Below the pieces are notes generated by a model. It was not told where the DNA came from. It did not search any database and saw only the letters and a list, made by a program, of their open reading frames with translations. From Paenibacillus qinlingensis (lineage in GTDB: Bacteria; Bacillota; Bacilli; Paenibacillales; NBRC-103111): 64,000 nt of DNA. Location: assembly GCF_013204845.1 (NCBI RefSeq), contig NZ_JABMKY010000002.1, forward strand, positions 496,001-560,000, written 5' to 3'. A program made the translations under genes and the position numbers. Position 1 is the stretch's first letter, and the number at the start of each line of letters is the position of its first letter. Below are positions 16,619-25,186 of this stretch, piece by piece.

Positions 16619-18889
16619 TTAGATTGAATTTCCCTTGCGTTCTTCGTATTCTTTACGATAATCACCTGGCGTCGTCCCCACGATTTTCTTGAATACGCGG
16701 ATAAAGGACATCGGGTATAGATAACCCACCTTTTCGGAAATGACCTGCACAGGCTCCGTCGTTTCTTCTAAAAGCTGCTTTGCTTGTTCCGTTCGAATTC
16801 TCGCTAAGTAATCGACAAACTTCTCACCGATTTCTTCTTTAAAAATACGACTTAATGTTTTCGTATTGACTTCAAATGTTTCACTTACTTGAGATAGGGA
16901 TACATCAGGATCGCTGTAGTGGGTTTCCAAATAAGTCTGTACATTTGAGGCTAACGTATATTGCTCACGATTCATACGCAAATCTTGCAGCTCGGCATGT
17001 GATTCTCTAAGCGGCGGCAGCAGCTTCGCTTGTGCTTCCCCAATCCATTCGAAGTCGTCCGCTAAGGCATTCATATGCACGAAACCACCCGCTCGCCACT
17101 TCTCTTGAAACTCTTGCGGCAGCTCCTGCATTTCCCGATGCAACTGCATTTTGAAATTGCGAAGTAAGCTCGTCATTTCCGCTTTGGTGTAGAAACCGGC
17201 TACCATGGTGTCAAACGATTGCTGTAACAGCATCTCCCACTCTGGATTCCCGATGCGGAATAGTTGTGCAGCTTCGCGCAAATCCATCTGCAACGTATCC
17301 AGCCCTCTACCTTCGGTAAGCATGTCCCAGCGAGAATCATACATATGCACACCGTTGGGTCCTACCGATATTTTACGGTCAAGTGCTTTCCGTGCTTCTA
17401 GGAACGAAACAGGCAGTGTTTCCGTCTGCTTCACGATATTCGCAATTCCAATCGTCACGGTGAATGTCAAATATTGTTCAATCCAGGCTCTTGCCCGTTC
17501 GGCCATCATTTTGATCTTGAGAATGGTTTGTCTCTCGCGATCGGCTCCCTCCGTTCGGTATAACAATCCTAACTGATGGGGAGCTATCCATTCCGTCCAC
17601 AGATGCTCTTTGTCTGCTTCAGCAATTTCTTGAACCGCACTGCGCAGCGTAAATTTGAATAAGGATTGATCTTTCTGCGTAAAGGCTTCGGCAAATGACC
17701 GATAATGATCAATTTCAATGACGGCAACAACCAGGTGATCAAACACTTCATGAAGCCCGACAGCTGCAAGTTCAACTGTAAGCTTATTCATTGGCAATAC
17801 ACGTGTACCATCCAAAATATCTTTAAACAACTGAGCACGCCGGAACAGCATACCTTCCGCTTGTAATTTATCAAAGTTATTCGTATGTTCAATCAAGCTC
17901 TCCAGAGATTTGTCGATAAAAGCGAATTCATCATCTGTATCCTGCCGCTTCACTAAACTATTCTTATGCTCGGAAAACGTGGAGATCCGATTCATAACCT
18001 GATCGAGCGGACGATAGTGCCGATGACTGATATAGGTCATGGCGGCGATCCCGCCAATGATGGTTACAAATCCAAGCAATACCCATACATAGGAGAAGGT
18101 AGAAACATAAGCAAAGAGCCCCTCGTGCTTCATCCCAATGTGCAGGGTCCAATCTGTATAAGACGATTTCAACATCGTATCATCCGATAGATCCTGCCCC
18201 GCATTGACGCATTTTCGACCAGAACCTTCAAAGCTTTTCCCATTGCTGTCCGCTAAACATAAGGAGGAAACCCCATCAATTTTCATCTCACGCGTCAAAT
18301 CATGCAGCGAATCTGCTCTCACATTAATCACGATGAGCCCTTGCTCACCGGAGTAGTAGGGAACCTTTTTGACCAACGAGATCACACGTTTTATTTGATC
18401 CTCGTCTTGGAATAAAGAAAGGGTTCGAAGATTACTCCACATCATGGGTGTTTGAACAGACATCGACTCCGTAACGAACCCTCTGTCACCAAACAGAGCC
18501 AACTCGGACGAGAGGTGCTGCATAATGATTTTGCCATCAGACTCTCGATATAAATACACGGAATCGATCATAGGCACAGATGCCATGAAGTCCTGTAGAA
18601 CCTCGGTCACCTCATAATAGTTGTAAACGGACTGTGGCACTTTATTGTTAAAGTAAGCTGTGATTTTACTGTTCAGCAGCACATTTTTGCTGGCTACCGT
18701 GTCTATATTTTTCAACGTAGAATCGAGAATTTGTACAACTTGTCCTGCGAAAACTTCGTTAGCTTGAAGTGTCTGTTTACGAACCAAATCACTCATGGTC
18801 ATAAAAAATAACAACATCAGGCAAAAAACCACCGCGAAGAAGATAGGAATGTAAGACATAATTAAGCGATACAACCATTTTTTCTGCAC
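16619..18889 (-). CDS. Membrane-bound AraC-family regulator with extracellular sensor domain (YesS type)
   Basis: About 756 residues from a GTG at 18889, which has GGAGAG 7 nt upstream (the frame is open to 18934). A first transmembrane helix (YIPIFFAVVFCLMLLFFMT) and a second (VWVLLGFVTIIGGIAAMTYI) bracket a roughly 230-residue extracellular region like dCache sensors; then come a cytoplasmic linker and a C-terminal AraC domain (VSLSQVSETFEVNTKTLSRIF .. VGYLYPMSFIRVFKK). It joins signal reception and DNA binding in one chain, with no histidine kinase. It lies inside the system 1 cluster, transcribed after the SGNH gene, and is the best candidate to bind the box shared by promoters A, B and C (inference). 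Confidence 0.88.
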   Translation of the reverse strand: MQKKWLYRLIMSYIPIFFAVVFCLMLLFFMTMSDLVRKQTLQANEVFAGQVVQILDSTLKNIDTVASKNVLLNSKITAYFNNKVPQSVYNYYEVTEVLQDFMASVPMIDSVYLYRESDGKIIMQHLSSELALFGDRGFVTESMSVQTPMMWSNLRTLSLFQDEDQIKRVISLVKKVPYYSGEQGLIVINVRADSLHDLTREMKIDGVSSLCLADSNGKSFEGSGRKCVNAGQDLSDDTMLKSSYTDWTLHIGMKHEGLFAYVSTFSYVWVLLGFVTIIGGIAAMTYISHRHYRPLDQVMNRISTFSEHKNSLVKRQDTDDEFAFIDKSLESLIEHTNNFDKLQAEGMLFRRAQLFKDILDGTRVLPMNKLTVELAAVGLHEVFDHLVVAVIEIDHYRSFAEAFTQKDQSLFKFTLRSAVQEIAEADKEHLWTEWIAPHQLGLLYRTEGADRERQTILKIKMMAERARAWIEQYLTFTVTIGIANIVKQTETLPVSFLEARKALDRKISVGPNGVHMYDSRWDMLTEGRGLDTLQMDLREAAQLFRIGNPEWEMLLQQSFDTMVAGFYTKAEMTSLLRNFKMQLHREMQELPQEFQEKWRAGGFVHMNALADDFEWIGEAQAKLLPPLRESHAELQDLRMNREQYTLASNVQTYLETHYSDPDVSLSQVSETFEVNTKTLSRIFKEEIGEKFVDYLARIRTEQAKQLLEETTEPVQVISEKVGYLYPMSFIRVFKKIVGTTPGDYRKEYEERKGNSI

Positions 18890-18980
18890 GGTACATCTCT
18901 CCTGTTGCTGGATAGCATCGATTTTACAACTCATTTTAAAGGATATTCGGTGAAAAAGACATCATCAACTTTCTCGTTAA

Positions 18981-20003
18981 TCATTTTTCACTTGTCTGCA
19001 TGCGTAATATCGTGTTCATTCGCTCTGCTAATTGATAAGCCATTCTCATATGTCCGTATTCTCCGGGATGCACAAGATCCACGGACAATCCAGAAAAATC
19101 ATCCAAGATTTCAGCACCTTCAATGAGATGTAGGTTAGCATGATTGAATTTCTGTACATGTGCCCGAAGGATGTCATTGAATGCGGCATCTTTTTTCGTA
19201 GTTTCACTCTCATTGTAAGTTGCGAAGTTGGGATAAATCGTAATGAGGAAAATCGGTTTATCAGGATGTTTCCCTATGAGTCCTTTCAACAAGTAATCCG
19301 TAGCATCATGGAATTGCTCCACTGTGTATCGATCCCGCATGTTAACGCCTAGCTCCAAGGTTGCTAACTGCCAGTCCTGGCGATCTGCAAGAAAGTCTGC
19401 AACCTCTTTCTCACACAAACAGGAGCCGCTTAGACCGCAATTATAGACATCCATGCTTAATCTTCTTGCAGCTTGCTGGATATAGGTCATCGGTTGATTA
19501 TACATGCCATGCGTAATTGAGGATCCGAAGGCAAGCCACTTCTGGTCTGGCATTTCATGCGGTTGTGGCGGACGAACTGGATACCCGAATGTGTGCAAAT
19601 GGGAAATGAGACAAGTCGTTCTTCCGAAGAAAATACGCCATACTTCAGGAGCAAAGCCCGATTGCACGAGATGCTCGCGATCGACAGTAGGAATACGATT
19701 GGGTGCTTCCAAATGAATCGTATGTCTGACACCTGCGTTCAATCGATGCTGTGAATGAAACAGCCCCCCTTTGTAAATAAATACATCACCGTTTGTTTCC
19801 GGTATACAAAGTGTAATGCGAATCGCGGGCGCATCCGTTACAAATCTGATCTCACAACCGCTAGCCTCTTCGGATACGATACGTCCTCGATCTCCCAGCG
19901 CATGTCGAACATGCTTAGGAAATCTATATAATTGCAATTCTCCTGTCGTGGGATGCTTATCTACCTCAGATACATTATGCAAATACACATGTTCTCTAAT
20001 CAT
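18981..20003 (-). CDS. SGNH/GDSL-family hydrolase (carbohydrate esterase candidate)
   Basis: 340 residues without a signal peptide, so probably cytoplasmic. An N-terminal beta-sandwich-like part (about 1-145) precedes the SGNH domain: block I FGSSITHG with nucleophile Ser162, block II Gly190 (NCGLSG), block III Asn221 (ELGVN), and block V DLVH giving Asp309 and His312. These are all four SGNH residues. Such two-domain esterases often remove acetyl or other acyl groups from sugars. It starts an operon with the AraC sensor gene (91-nt gap) within the glycan cluster, which fits deacylation of imported oligosaccharides (inference). Confidence 0.85.
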   Translation of the reverse strand: MIREHVYLHNVSEVDKHPTTGELQLYRFPKHVRHALGDRGRIVSEEASGCEIRFVTDAPAIRITLCIPETNGDVFIYKGGLFHSQHRLNAGVRHTIHLEAPNRIPTVDREHLVQSGFAPEVWRIFFGRTTCLISHLHTFGYPVRPPQPHEMPDQKWLAFGSSITHGMYNQPMTYIQQAARRLSMDVYNCGLSGSCLCEKEVADFLADRQDWQLATLELGVNMRDRYTVEQFHDATDYLLKGLIGKHPDKPIFLITIYPNFATYNESETTKKDAAFNDILRAHVQKFNHANLHLIEGAEILDDFSGLSVDLVHPGEYGHMRMAYQLAERMNTILRMQTSEK

Positions 20004-20122
20004 TCAAATCTCTCCTTATTTTCGCTTAATAGTATGAGGACGCTTGACGCGAATTCGGGATCTCGTATCTCGGAAGGCGTTAATTGAGTTTGAATGGGAC
20101 TAACGCTGATCTCCATTACTAT

Positions 20123-20308
20123 TAAATGGAAAATATGCGGCTATTTAAACAGAACCTTCACGAAAATTCCATTTAACTGTAAAACATGTAGTTAAAATCT
20201 CCACTTTTGTTCGATTCAGATAATTTTCTTAAAAATTAACTACAGCTTTTCCATCTATTCTGCATTTGATCGAAAAAACCCGAAATTTAACTACATAAAA
20301 TCCATTTA
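20123..20308. repeat. Four-palindrome intergenic element, copy 2
   Basis: Units of 21 bp start at 20123, 20174, 20237 and 20288, spaced 51, 63 and 51. Units 1-2 read TAAATGGA.../TAACTGTA... forward and units 3-4 are their reverse-complement type. It fills most of the 440-bp gap between the SGNH and Gfo/Idh/MocA genes; the rest of that gap holds a terminator (20382-20402) and no gene. Confidence 0.8.
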
Positions 20309-20381
20309 TTCCCTTGGAGTACAGGAGAATTCCGAAGCTCACAACCAGCTTGTCACACTTCTTCCGGCTCTTATCATTAAA

Positions 20382-20402
20382 GGGGTAAGCATCGCTTACC
20401 CC
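20382..20402 (-). terminator. Terminator of the Gfo/Idh/MocA gene
   Basis: GGGGTAAGC pairs with GCTTACCCC around a 3-nt loop, followed on the minus strand by TTTAATG, 41 nt after the stop codon. Confidence 0.65.
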
Positions 20403-20443
20403 AAGATCACAAACCTATTAATGCCCCTGTAGCCTTTGCATGC

Positions 20444-21508
20444 TTATAATTTCACTTCAGATCCTGTACGTGCTGATTCATAAATAGCTGATAGAATTTG
20501 AATCATATGCAAGCCATCAGCTGGGGTAATAATGGGTTGTTCCCTGCCTTGTACACAATCAATAAAGTGATGAAGATGCTCCCCGTGACCATGATGATCT
20601 TTCGCAAGCTTAGGTGAGATGTCACATAATGTGCCTTCAATTTCCGTGAAAATTCTCGTTTCGCCATGTTTAAAAGTGAACCCAGCTTTGGTGCCTCTCA
20701 ACTCCACAAAATTCATCTCTTCTTCAATATTCGAAGCCCAGCTGAACTCAATTTGCAGCGTTGCCCCGTTGTCGAAACGAATAAAACCAGTCGCCAAATC
20801 CTCCACATCGTAGATGCCTTGCTCTGCTTTCTCACCGAACTGACTATGTGCCGAATCACTTAACGATGTATCTGCGAACTTGGTATACGTGGCTCCGACA
20901 ACGGAGACCGGTTTCGGATTCCCCATAAGCCATACAGCAACGTCGATGAAATGGACACCTAAATCAATCAGTGGTCCTCCTCCGGACAATTCTTTCGTTG
21001 TAAACCAACCTCCTTTGCCCGGAATGCCTCGGCGTCTCACCCAGCCACAGCGACCCGTATAAATTTCACCAGCTTGTCCTGCGGCTACATACTTTTTGAG
21101 GAATTGGATCGCTGGACGAAACCGATTATTCCGCATCGTCATGAGCAGCTTGCCTGATTTCTCAGCCGCATTTGCCATTCGATTCGCCTCTTCAGGTGAA
21201 ATGGCATCTGGTTTCTCACAGAATACATGATGGCCAGCTTCCAGTGCAGCAACCGCAATATCACTGTGATAGATATTCGGCGCACAAATGTCAATCGCGT
21301 CCAATTCAGGATGATTAGTCAGCATTTCCTTATAATCGGTATAATAATGCGGGATTCCCCATTGGTCGGCTTGCTGTTTCGCTCTATCGGCAATCGGATC
21401 ACAAACAGCTACGAACTCGATTTCCGGATGTTCTGCAAGAACGGGAGCATGGGCAACTTTGAAAATATTACCTGCCCCTACGATACCTAATTTCAGCTTA
21501 TTCTTCAT
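20444..21508 (-). CDS. Gfo/Idh/MocA-family NAD(P)-dependent sugar oxidoreductase
   Basis: 354 residues from the ATG at 21508 (AAGGAG 9 nt upstream; the frame is open to 21613 but that would cross promoter C). The Rossmann nucleotide site GIVGAGNIF lies near residue 10, the family core EKPDA (CEKP, catalytic Lys) near 100, and the GGGPLIDLGVHFIDVAVWL segment near 180 supplies the usual Asp/His pair. These enzymes oxidise or epimerise sugars, inositols or deacetylated sugars. Promoter C ties it to the system 1 regulon although it lies beyond the SGNH gene. Confidence 0.9.
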   Translation of the reverse strand: MKNKLKLGIVGAGNIFKVAHAPVLAEHPEIEFVAVCDPIADRAKQQADQWGIPHYYTDYKEMLTNHPELDAIDICAPNIYHSDIAVAALEAGHHVFCEKPDAISPEEANRMANAAEKSGKLLMTMRNNRFRPAIQFLKKYVAAGQAGEIYTGRCGWVRRRGIPGKGGWFTTKELSGGGPLIDLGVHFIDVAVWLMGNPKPVSVVGATYTKFADTSLSDSAHSQFGEKAEQGIYDVEDLATGFIRFDNGATLQIEFSWASNIEEEMNFVELRGTKAGFTFKHGETRIFTEIEGTLCDISPKLAKDHHGHGEHLHHFIDCVQGREQPIITPADGLHMIQILSAIYESARTGSEVKL

Positions 21509-21590
21509 GTTGTGTTGCTCCTTTTCATCGTGGTTTCGATCTGGCATTGATCGCGTACGCAAGTGGCGTAACGTTCTTTCGTTCGATCTC

Positions 21591-21639
21591 ACCATACAGG
21601 GCAGTCTGTTCACGAAGCAATATGCAATTTTCTTGTATA
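21591..21639 (-). promoter_or_regulatory. Promoter C, system 1 regulon motif
   Basis: Upstream box 21617-21639 (plus strand GCAATATGCA ... CTTGTATA), -35-like TTGCTT (21615-21620), 18-nt spacer, -10 TATGGT (21591-21596). The start codon is about 80 nt further on. Confidence 0.7.
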
Positions 21640-21723
21640 CAAGAAAACCTATTTCACGGAAGTATATGATTTGCCGATCACCATATGCCTAATGCCAAAT
21701 TATAATATGACCTTCATATTCCA

Positions 21724-21752
21724 TTGACATTCCCCGAATACTCCCCTGCTAC
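21724..21752 (+). promoter_or_regulatory. Candidate promoter of the glycosyltransferase operon
   Basis: A perfect -35 TTGACA (21724-21729) is followed after 17 nt by TGCTAC (21747-21752), a weak -10. The AGGAGG ribosome site and ATG (21789) come 25-36 nt later. Confidence 0.35.
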
Positions 21753-21788
21753 GCTGAAGCTAAACTTGGAACTACAGGAGGGATTCAT

Positions 21789-22946
21789 ATGCGTCTCGCG
21801 TTGTTTACCGACACTTTTGTTCCTCAAATGAACGGCGTTGCACTCACACTTGGACGTTTCACCGATTATTTGAATCGACGAGGCATTGAGCATCTTGTTT
21901 TTTCGCCTAAAAGCACGGCTGATATGGTCTATTCGGATCCCATTCGACCTGTAACGAGCATCCCATTCTTTCTGTATCCCGAATGTCGTCTTGCTTTACC
22001 GAACCTGGCTGCTATTCGTACAGAGCTCGATCGCTTTCAGCCTGATTTACTGCACCTTGCAACTCCTTTTAACTTAGGTTTATGTGGTCTGCACTACGCG
22101 CGCAAACACCGTATCTCACATGTTGCCTCTTATCATACTCACTTTGATCGTTATCTGGCTTATTACCATATGAAGCCTGCAATTCCACTTTACTGGAGCT
22201 ATATGAAATGGTTTCACCATTCCTGCGATGCTACCTTTGCACCGTCTCGTGATACCTTAGAGATCTTACAGGAACAGGGGATGGAACGCTTGTTGCTGTG
22301 GTCACGAGGCGTAGATTGCTCCCTGTATACACCAGATAAGAAGAGTTTGGACGTTCGTGAACGATATGGAATCACAGCACCTTACCTCTTTCTCTATGTA
22401 GGTCGTATTGCCCCAGAGAAAGATATAGATACCCTATCCGCAATTATGACATCGTTGCCAGATTCCGTGAGCGCGCAAGTTCATTGGCTCATCGTCGGAG
22501 ATGGTCCACAGCTCCAAGAACTGCGTGAGCAAGCACCTTCGAATGTCACATTCGCTGGTTATAAAAGTGGCGAGGAGCTCGCTCAGATTTATGCTTCCGC
22601 GGATCTCTTCGTCTTTCCTTCGAGTACAGAAACGTTTGGTAATGTCGTTCAAGAAGCTATGGCATCAGGGCTTCCTGTCGTTGCAGCCAATAGCGGTGGA
22701 GTTCGTGAAATGGTGAGCTCTGGGGAAAACGGCGTGTTGTGTACTCCCCGTCAACCGCAATCCTTTGTACAAGAAATCATCTCTTTGGTAGATGACAATG
22801 ACCGATTGACAAAGTTTCGCTTTGAAGCAAGGGAATTCGCACTAGGTCGTTCGTGGGACGCTATCTTTAATCAATTGCTTCATGATTATGAGACGATCAT
22901 CGATTTTCGCCGTATCGGCAAGAAATCTGGCTTCTATTCAGCTTGA
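21789..22946 (+). CDS. GT4-family glycosyltransferase (SqdX/MgtA-like)
   Basis: A 385-residue retaining glycosyltransferase with GT-B fold. The N-terminal half has the acceptor-side pattern TDTFVPQMNGV, FQPDLLHLATPF and YHTHFDRYLAYY, as in lipid glycosyltransferases such as SqdX and MgtA; the C-terminal half has LYVGRIAPEKD, VGDGPQ and the E-x7-E motif (ETFGNVVQE, near residue 280) that binds the nucleotide sugar. It likely acts at the inner face of the membrane. A UDP-glucose dehydrogenase gene follows 13 nt later, so UDP-glucuronate is a natural donor and a glucuronosyl-lipid a plausible product (inference). Confidence 0.85.
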   Translation: MRLALFTDTFVPQMNGVALTLGRFTDYLNRRGIEHLVFSPKSTADMVYSDPIRPVTSIPFFLYPECRLALPNLAAIRTELDRFQPDLLHLATPFNLGLCGLHYARKHRISHVASYHTHFDRYLAYYHMKPAIPLYWSYMKWFHHSCDATFAPSRDTLEILQEQGMERLLLWSRGVDCSLYTPDKKSLDVRERYGITAPYLFLYVGRIAPEKDIDTLSAIMTSLPDSVSAQVHWLIVGDGPQLQELREQAPSNVTFAGYKSGEELAQIYASADLFVFPSSTETFGNVVQEAMASGLPVVAANSGGVREMVSSGENGVLCTPRQPQSFVQEIISLVDDNDRLTKFRFEAREFALGRSWDAIFNQLLHDYETIIDFRRIGKKSGFYSA

Positions 22947-22959
22947 AGGAGGACTATGC

Positions 22960-24282
22960 ATGCAATTAACGATTATTGGAACGGGTTATGTCGGTTTAGT
23001 TGCCGCAGTTTGCTTCGCAAAGTTAGGACATTTCGTTACAGCGGTCGATCGGGAACATGTGATTCATGGCCTTCGCGAGAATAAATTGTCGTTATGGGAG
23101 CCTGATCTACAGGAAATGCTTGAATCGTGCCGCAGAGAAGGCCGTTTGTTCTTTGACACTGATATAACGCATGCCTCCCGGGGTGCGGATGCACTTATGA
23201 TAGCAGTTGGAACCCCATCTGGTACCAACGGTCATACTGACCTTAGTCAAGTTGACGAAGTAATTGCTCAATTGAAGCAAGGTGATGGTGTCTGTCCACC
23301 TCTCATTATTGTAAAAAGCACCGTTCCCGTCGGTACTTGTGATGAGCTGGAGGCTAATTTACTTACTGCAGGACTCCACACGGAAGTCGTGTTCAACCCG
23401 GAATTTCTTCGACAGGGCAGTGCGATTAACGACTTTATGAACCCAGACCGCATCGTATTCGGTTGCCGATCGCACCTTGCCAAAGCAGCACTTCACCAAA
23501 TGTACAAAGGGATCAATGCCCCGATTCAAGTCTGTGATCGACGTAGTGCTGAGCTGATTAAATATGCCTCCAATGCCTTCTTAGCTATGAAGATTTCATT
23601 TGCCAATATGATAGCGGATGTTTGTGAAGGATATGGCGCAGATAATCGCCAGGTTATGCAAGGTGTAGGCGCAGATCGACGCATCGGTCCTCACTTTTTG
23701 CAAGCAGGAATTGGTTATGGGGGTTCCTGCTTTTCAAAAGATTTGCAATCACTGCTGACATCCGGTAATGCCATTGGACGATCACTTCCCTTACTCGAAG
23801 CAACCGCTCAAATCAACGAGGAGAGAATTCCGCAATTGTTGGAGAAACTGATCTCCCTCTGGGGAAATCCACGTGGAAAACGACTAGGCGTGCTGGGTAT
23901 TTCTTTCAAACCGAATACGAATGATATGCGCGATGCGCCATTTCTAACATTGCTACGGCTATGTTACCTGTACGGGATTGAGGTGCAGACCTTTGATCCT
24001 GTCGTCCAAACAACCTCAATAGAAGGAGTAATCCAGATGGACACAGCCTATGAGGTAGCCACAGATGCTGACGCCCTTATTATCATGACGGAATGGCCGC
24101 AATTCGCTGAATTGGACTGGGTTCTCATGGCCCAGCTCATGTACCAGCCGATCTTACTTGATGGCCGCAACGTTTTATCCGAAGAGACGATTTCGAGGTT
24201 ATTGTTAGTGGAAAATGTGATCTACATCCCTGTGGGAAGACCGCTGGAACGGACAAATCTTGCAACCTCATCACACTTATAA
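22960..24282 (+). CDS. UDP-glucose 6-dehydrogenase
   Basis: 440 residues from the ATG at 22960, with AAGGAGG upstream; an upstream in-frame ATG inside the previous gene lacks a ribosome site. It oxidises UDP-glucose to UDP-glucuronate with two NAD. The NAD site GTGYVG is at residues 7-12, VKSTVPVGT near 120, NPEFLRQGSAI near 150, and GYGGSCFSKD carries the catalytic Cys257; the C-terminal UDP-binding domain (GKRLGVLGISFKPNTNDMRDAP) is complete. Relatives include B. subtilis TuaD. Second gene of the operon. Confidence 0.94.
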   Translation: MQLTIIGTGYVGLVAAVCFAKLGHFVTAVDREHVIHGLRENKLSLWEPDLQEMLESCRREGRLFFDTDITHASRGADALMIAVGTPSGTNGHTDLSQVDEVIAQLKQGDGVCPPLIIVKSTVPVGTCDELEANLLTAGLHTEVVFNPEFLRQGSAINDFMNPDRIVFGCRSHLAKAALHQMYKGINAPIQVCDRRSAELIKYASNAFLAMKISFANMIADVCEGYGADNRQVMQGVGADRRIGPHFLQAGIGYGGSCFSKDLQSLLTSGNAIGRSLPLLEATAQINEERIPQLLEKLISLWGNPRGKRLGVLGISFKPNTNDMRDAPFLTLLRLCYLYGIEVQTFDPVVQTTSIEGVIQMDTAYEVATDADALIIMTEWPQFAELDWVLMAQLMYQPILLDGRNVLSEETISRLLLVENVIYIPVGRPLERTNLATSSHL

Positions 24283-24287
24283 AAGCT

Positions 24288-24337
24288 AAAAAACCGGCAA
24301 TCTTGAACGAATGAACGTCCTTGATTGCCGGCTTTAT
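24288..24337. terminator. Bidirectional terminator between converging genes
   Basis: CCGGCAATC (24294-24302) pairs with GATTGCCGG (24323-24331) with further inner pairing (GAACG/CGTC). An A-run lies on the left and a T-rich stretch on the right, so it can serve both the UDP-glucose dehydrogenase operon and the esterase. Confidence 0.8.
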
Positions 24338-25132
24338 TTACTTCTTGCTGCCTGGAAAAATAAATCTTATCGCATGAGGAAAATAAGCATTAAAATAGCT
24401 ATGTAAATGCAAGCCTTCGGGATCTGTCTCTAGACGTATATAATCCCTTCCGCCAGGAATTTTCTGAGTTAATAGCTCGTAAGCTTTCCTCGTATTCGGT
24501 ACCATATGTTGCTGTATGGTCGTCCTTCCTACCCCTTCTTGTTCTCCTACATACATATAGATTCGCATATCCGATTGTTTGAATACATGTTGTTTAAGGA
24601 AATCCATGATATTCTCATACCATAAGGAAGCTGACATGAGGGCGAATCGGCCGAAATATGCAGGCTTTTGAAATGCTGCATAGAGAGAAATCAATCCTCC
24701 AAAGGAAGCACCAGTTATTCCTGTCTGAGCTGCATCTTCAATAATTCGATAGCGTGCTCTCACATAGGGCATGATATCCTCTGTCACCATTTTCAAATAC
24801 ACATCACCTTCACCATCATAAAAACCACCATCATTCATAAGATTATCCGCTCTCCATGGCGTATATTCCCGATTGCGCTCCTCCGGTTTTATGCCAATGA
24901 AAATAACTTCTTCCGTTACACCGCTTGCAAAATCGGCTTCAAGTTCATTCATCGAGTCTAGGAAGAGATAATTGCCATCTTGTACAATCACCGAAGGAAA
25001 GTGTTTTGATTCTTCCTTGTTGTAGGATGGCGGGGTATATATGTAGATCGTGCGATTTGCGAATTCTAGTGTATCCAACGTTCCTTGCAACCTAATCATC
25101 TCCAATTGTGATTCATCAAACTTCTTTATCAT
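24338..25132 (-). CDS. Fes/BesA-like alpha/beta-hydrolase esterase, Fur-controlled
   Basis: A 264-residue esterase of the putative-esterase (IroE/Fes/BesA) group, with IYTPPSYNKEE and ASLWYEN blocks, the nucleophile elbow GASFGG (near residue 140) and a late HSYFNAYFPHAI histidine. Members cleave trilactone siderophores such as bacillibactin after uptake to release iron. A perfect Fur box directly precedes the gene, which supports that role. The first ATG (25132) touches the Fur box and has no ribosome site; a downstream codon such as the TTG about 13 codons in, which follows GGAG, could be the true start. No siderophore biosynthesis or uptake genes are in the window. Confidence 0.82.
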   Translation of the reverse strand: MIKKFDESQLEMIRLQGTLDTLEFANRTIYIYTPPSYNKEESKHFPSVIVQDGNYLFLDSMNELEADFASGVTEEVIFIGIKPEERNREYTPWRADNLMNDGGFYDGEGDVYLKMVTEDIMPYVRARYRIIEDAAQTGITGASFGGLISLYAAFQKPAYFGRFALMSASLWYENIMDFLKQHVFKQSDMRIYMYVGEQEGVGRTTIQQHMVPNTRKAYELLTQKIPGGRDYIRLETDPEGLHLHSYFNAYFPHAIRFIFPGSKK

Positions 25133-25147
25133 TGATAATCATTATCA
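25133..25147. promoter_or_regulatory. Fur box
   Basis: TGATAATCATTATCA is an exact 7-1-7 inverted repeat identical to the core Fur consensus of Bacilli. It abuts the first ATG of the esterase gene, so Fur-Fe would block transcription start or early elongation. Confidence 0.88.
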
Positions 25148-25186
25148 TTAAGAATATGGTAGCATAGGAATGCTTTTCTGTCCATC

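Noticed and set aside
20004-20060. A fourth copy of the system 1 box in front of the SGNH gene
   Set aside because: ATACGAGA recurs there, but the rest of the box, the -35 and the 18-nt spacer to a -10 do not fit.
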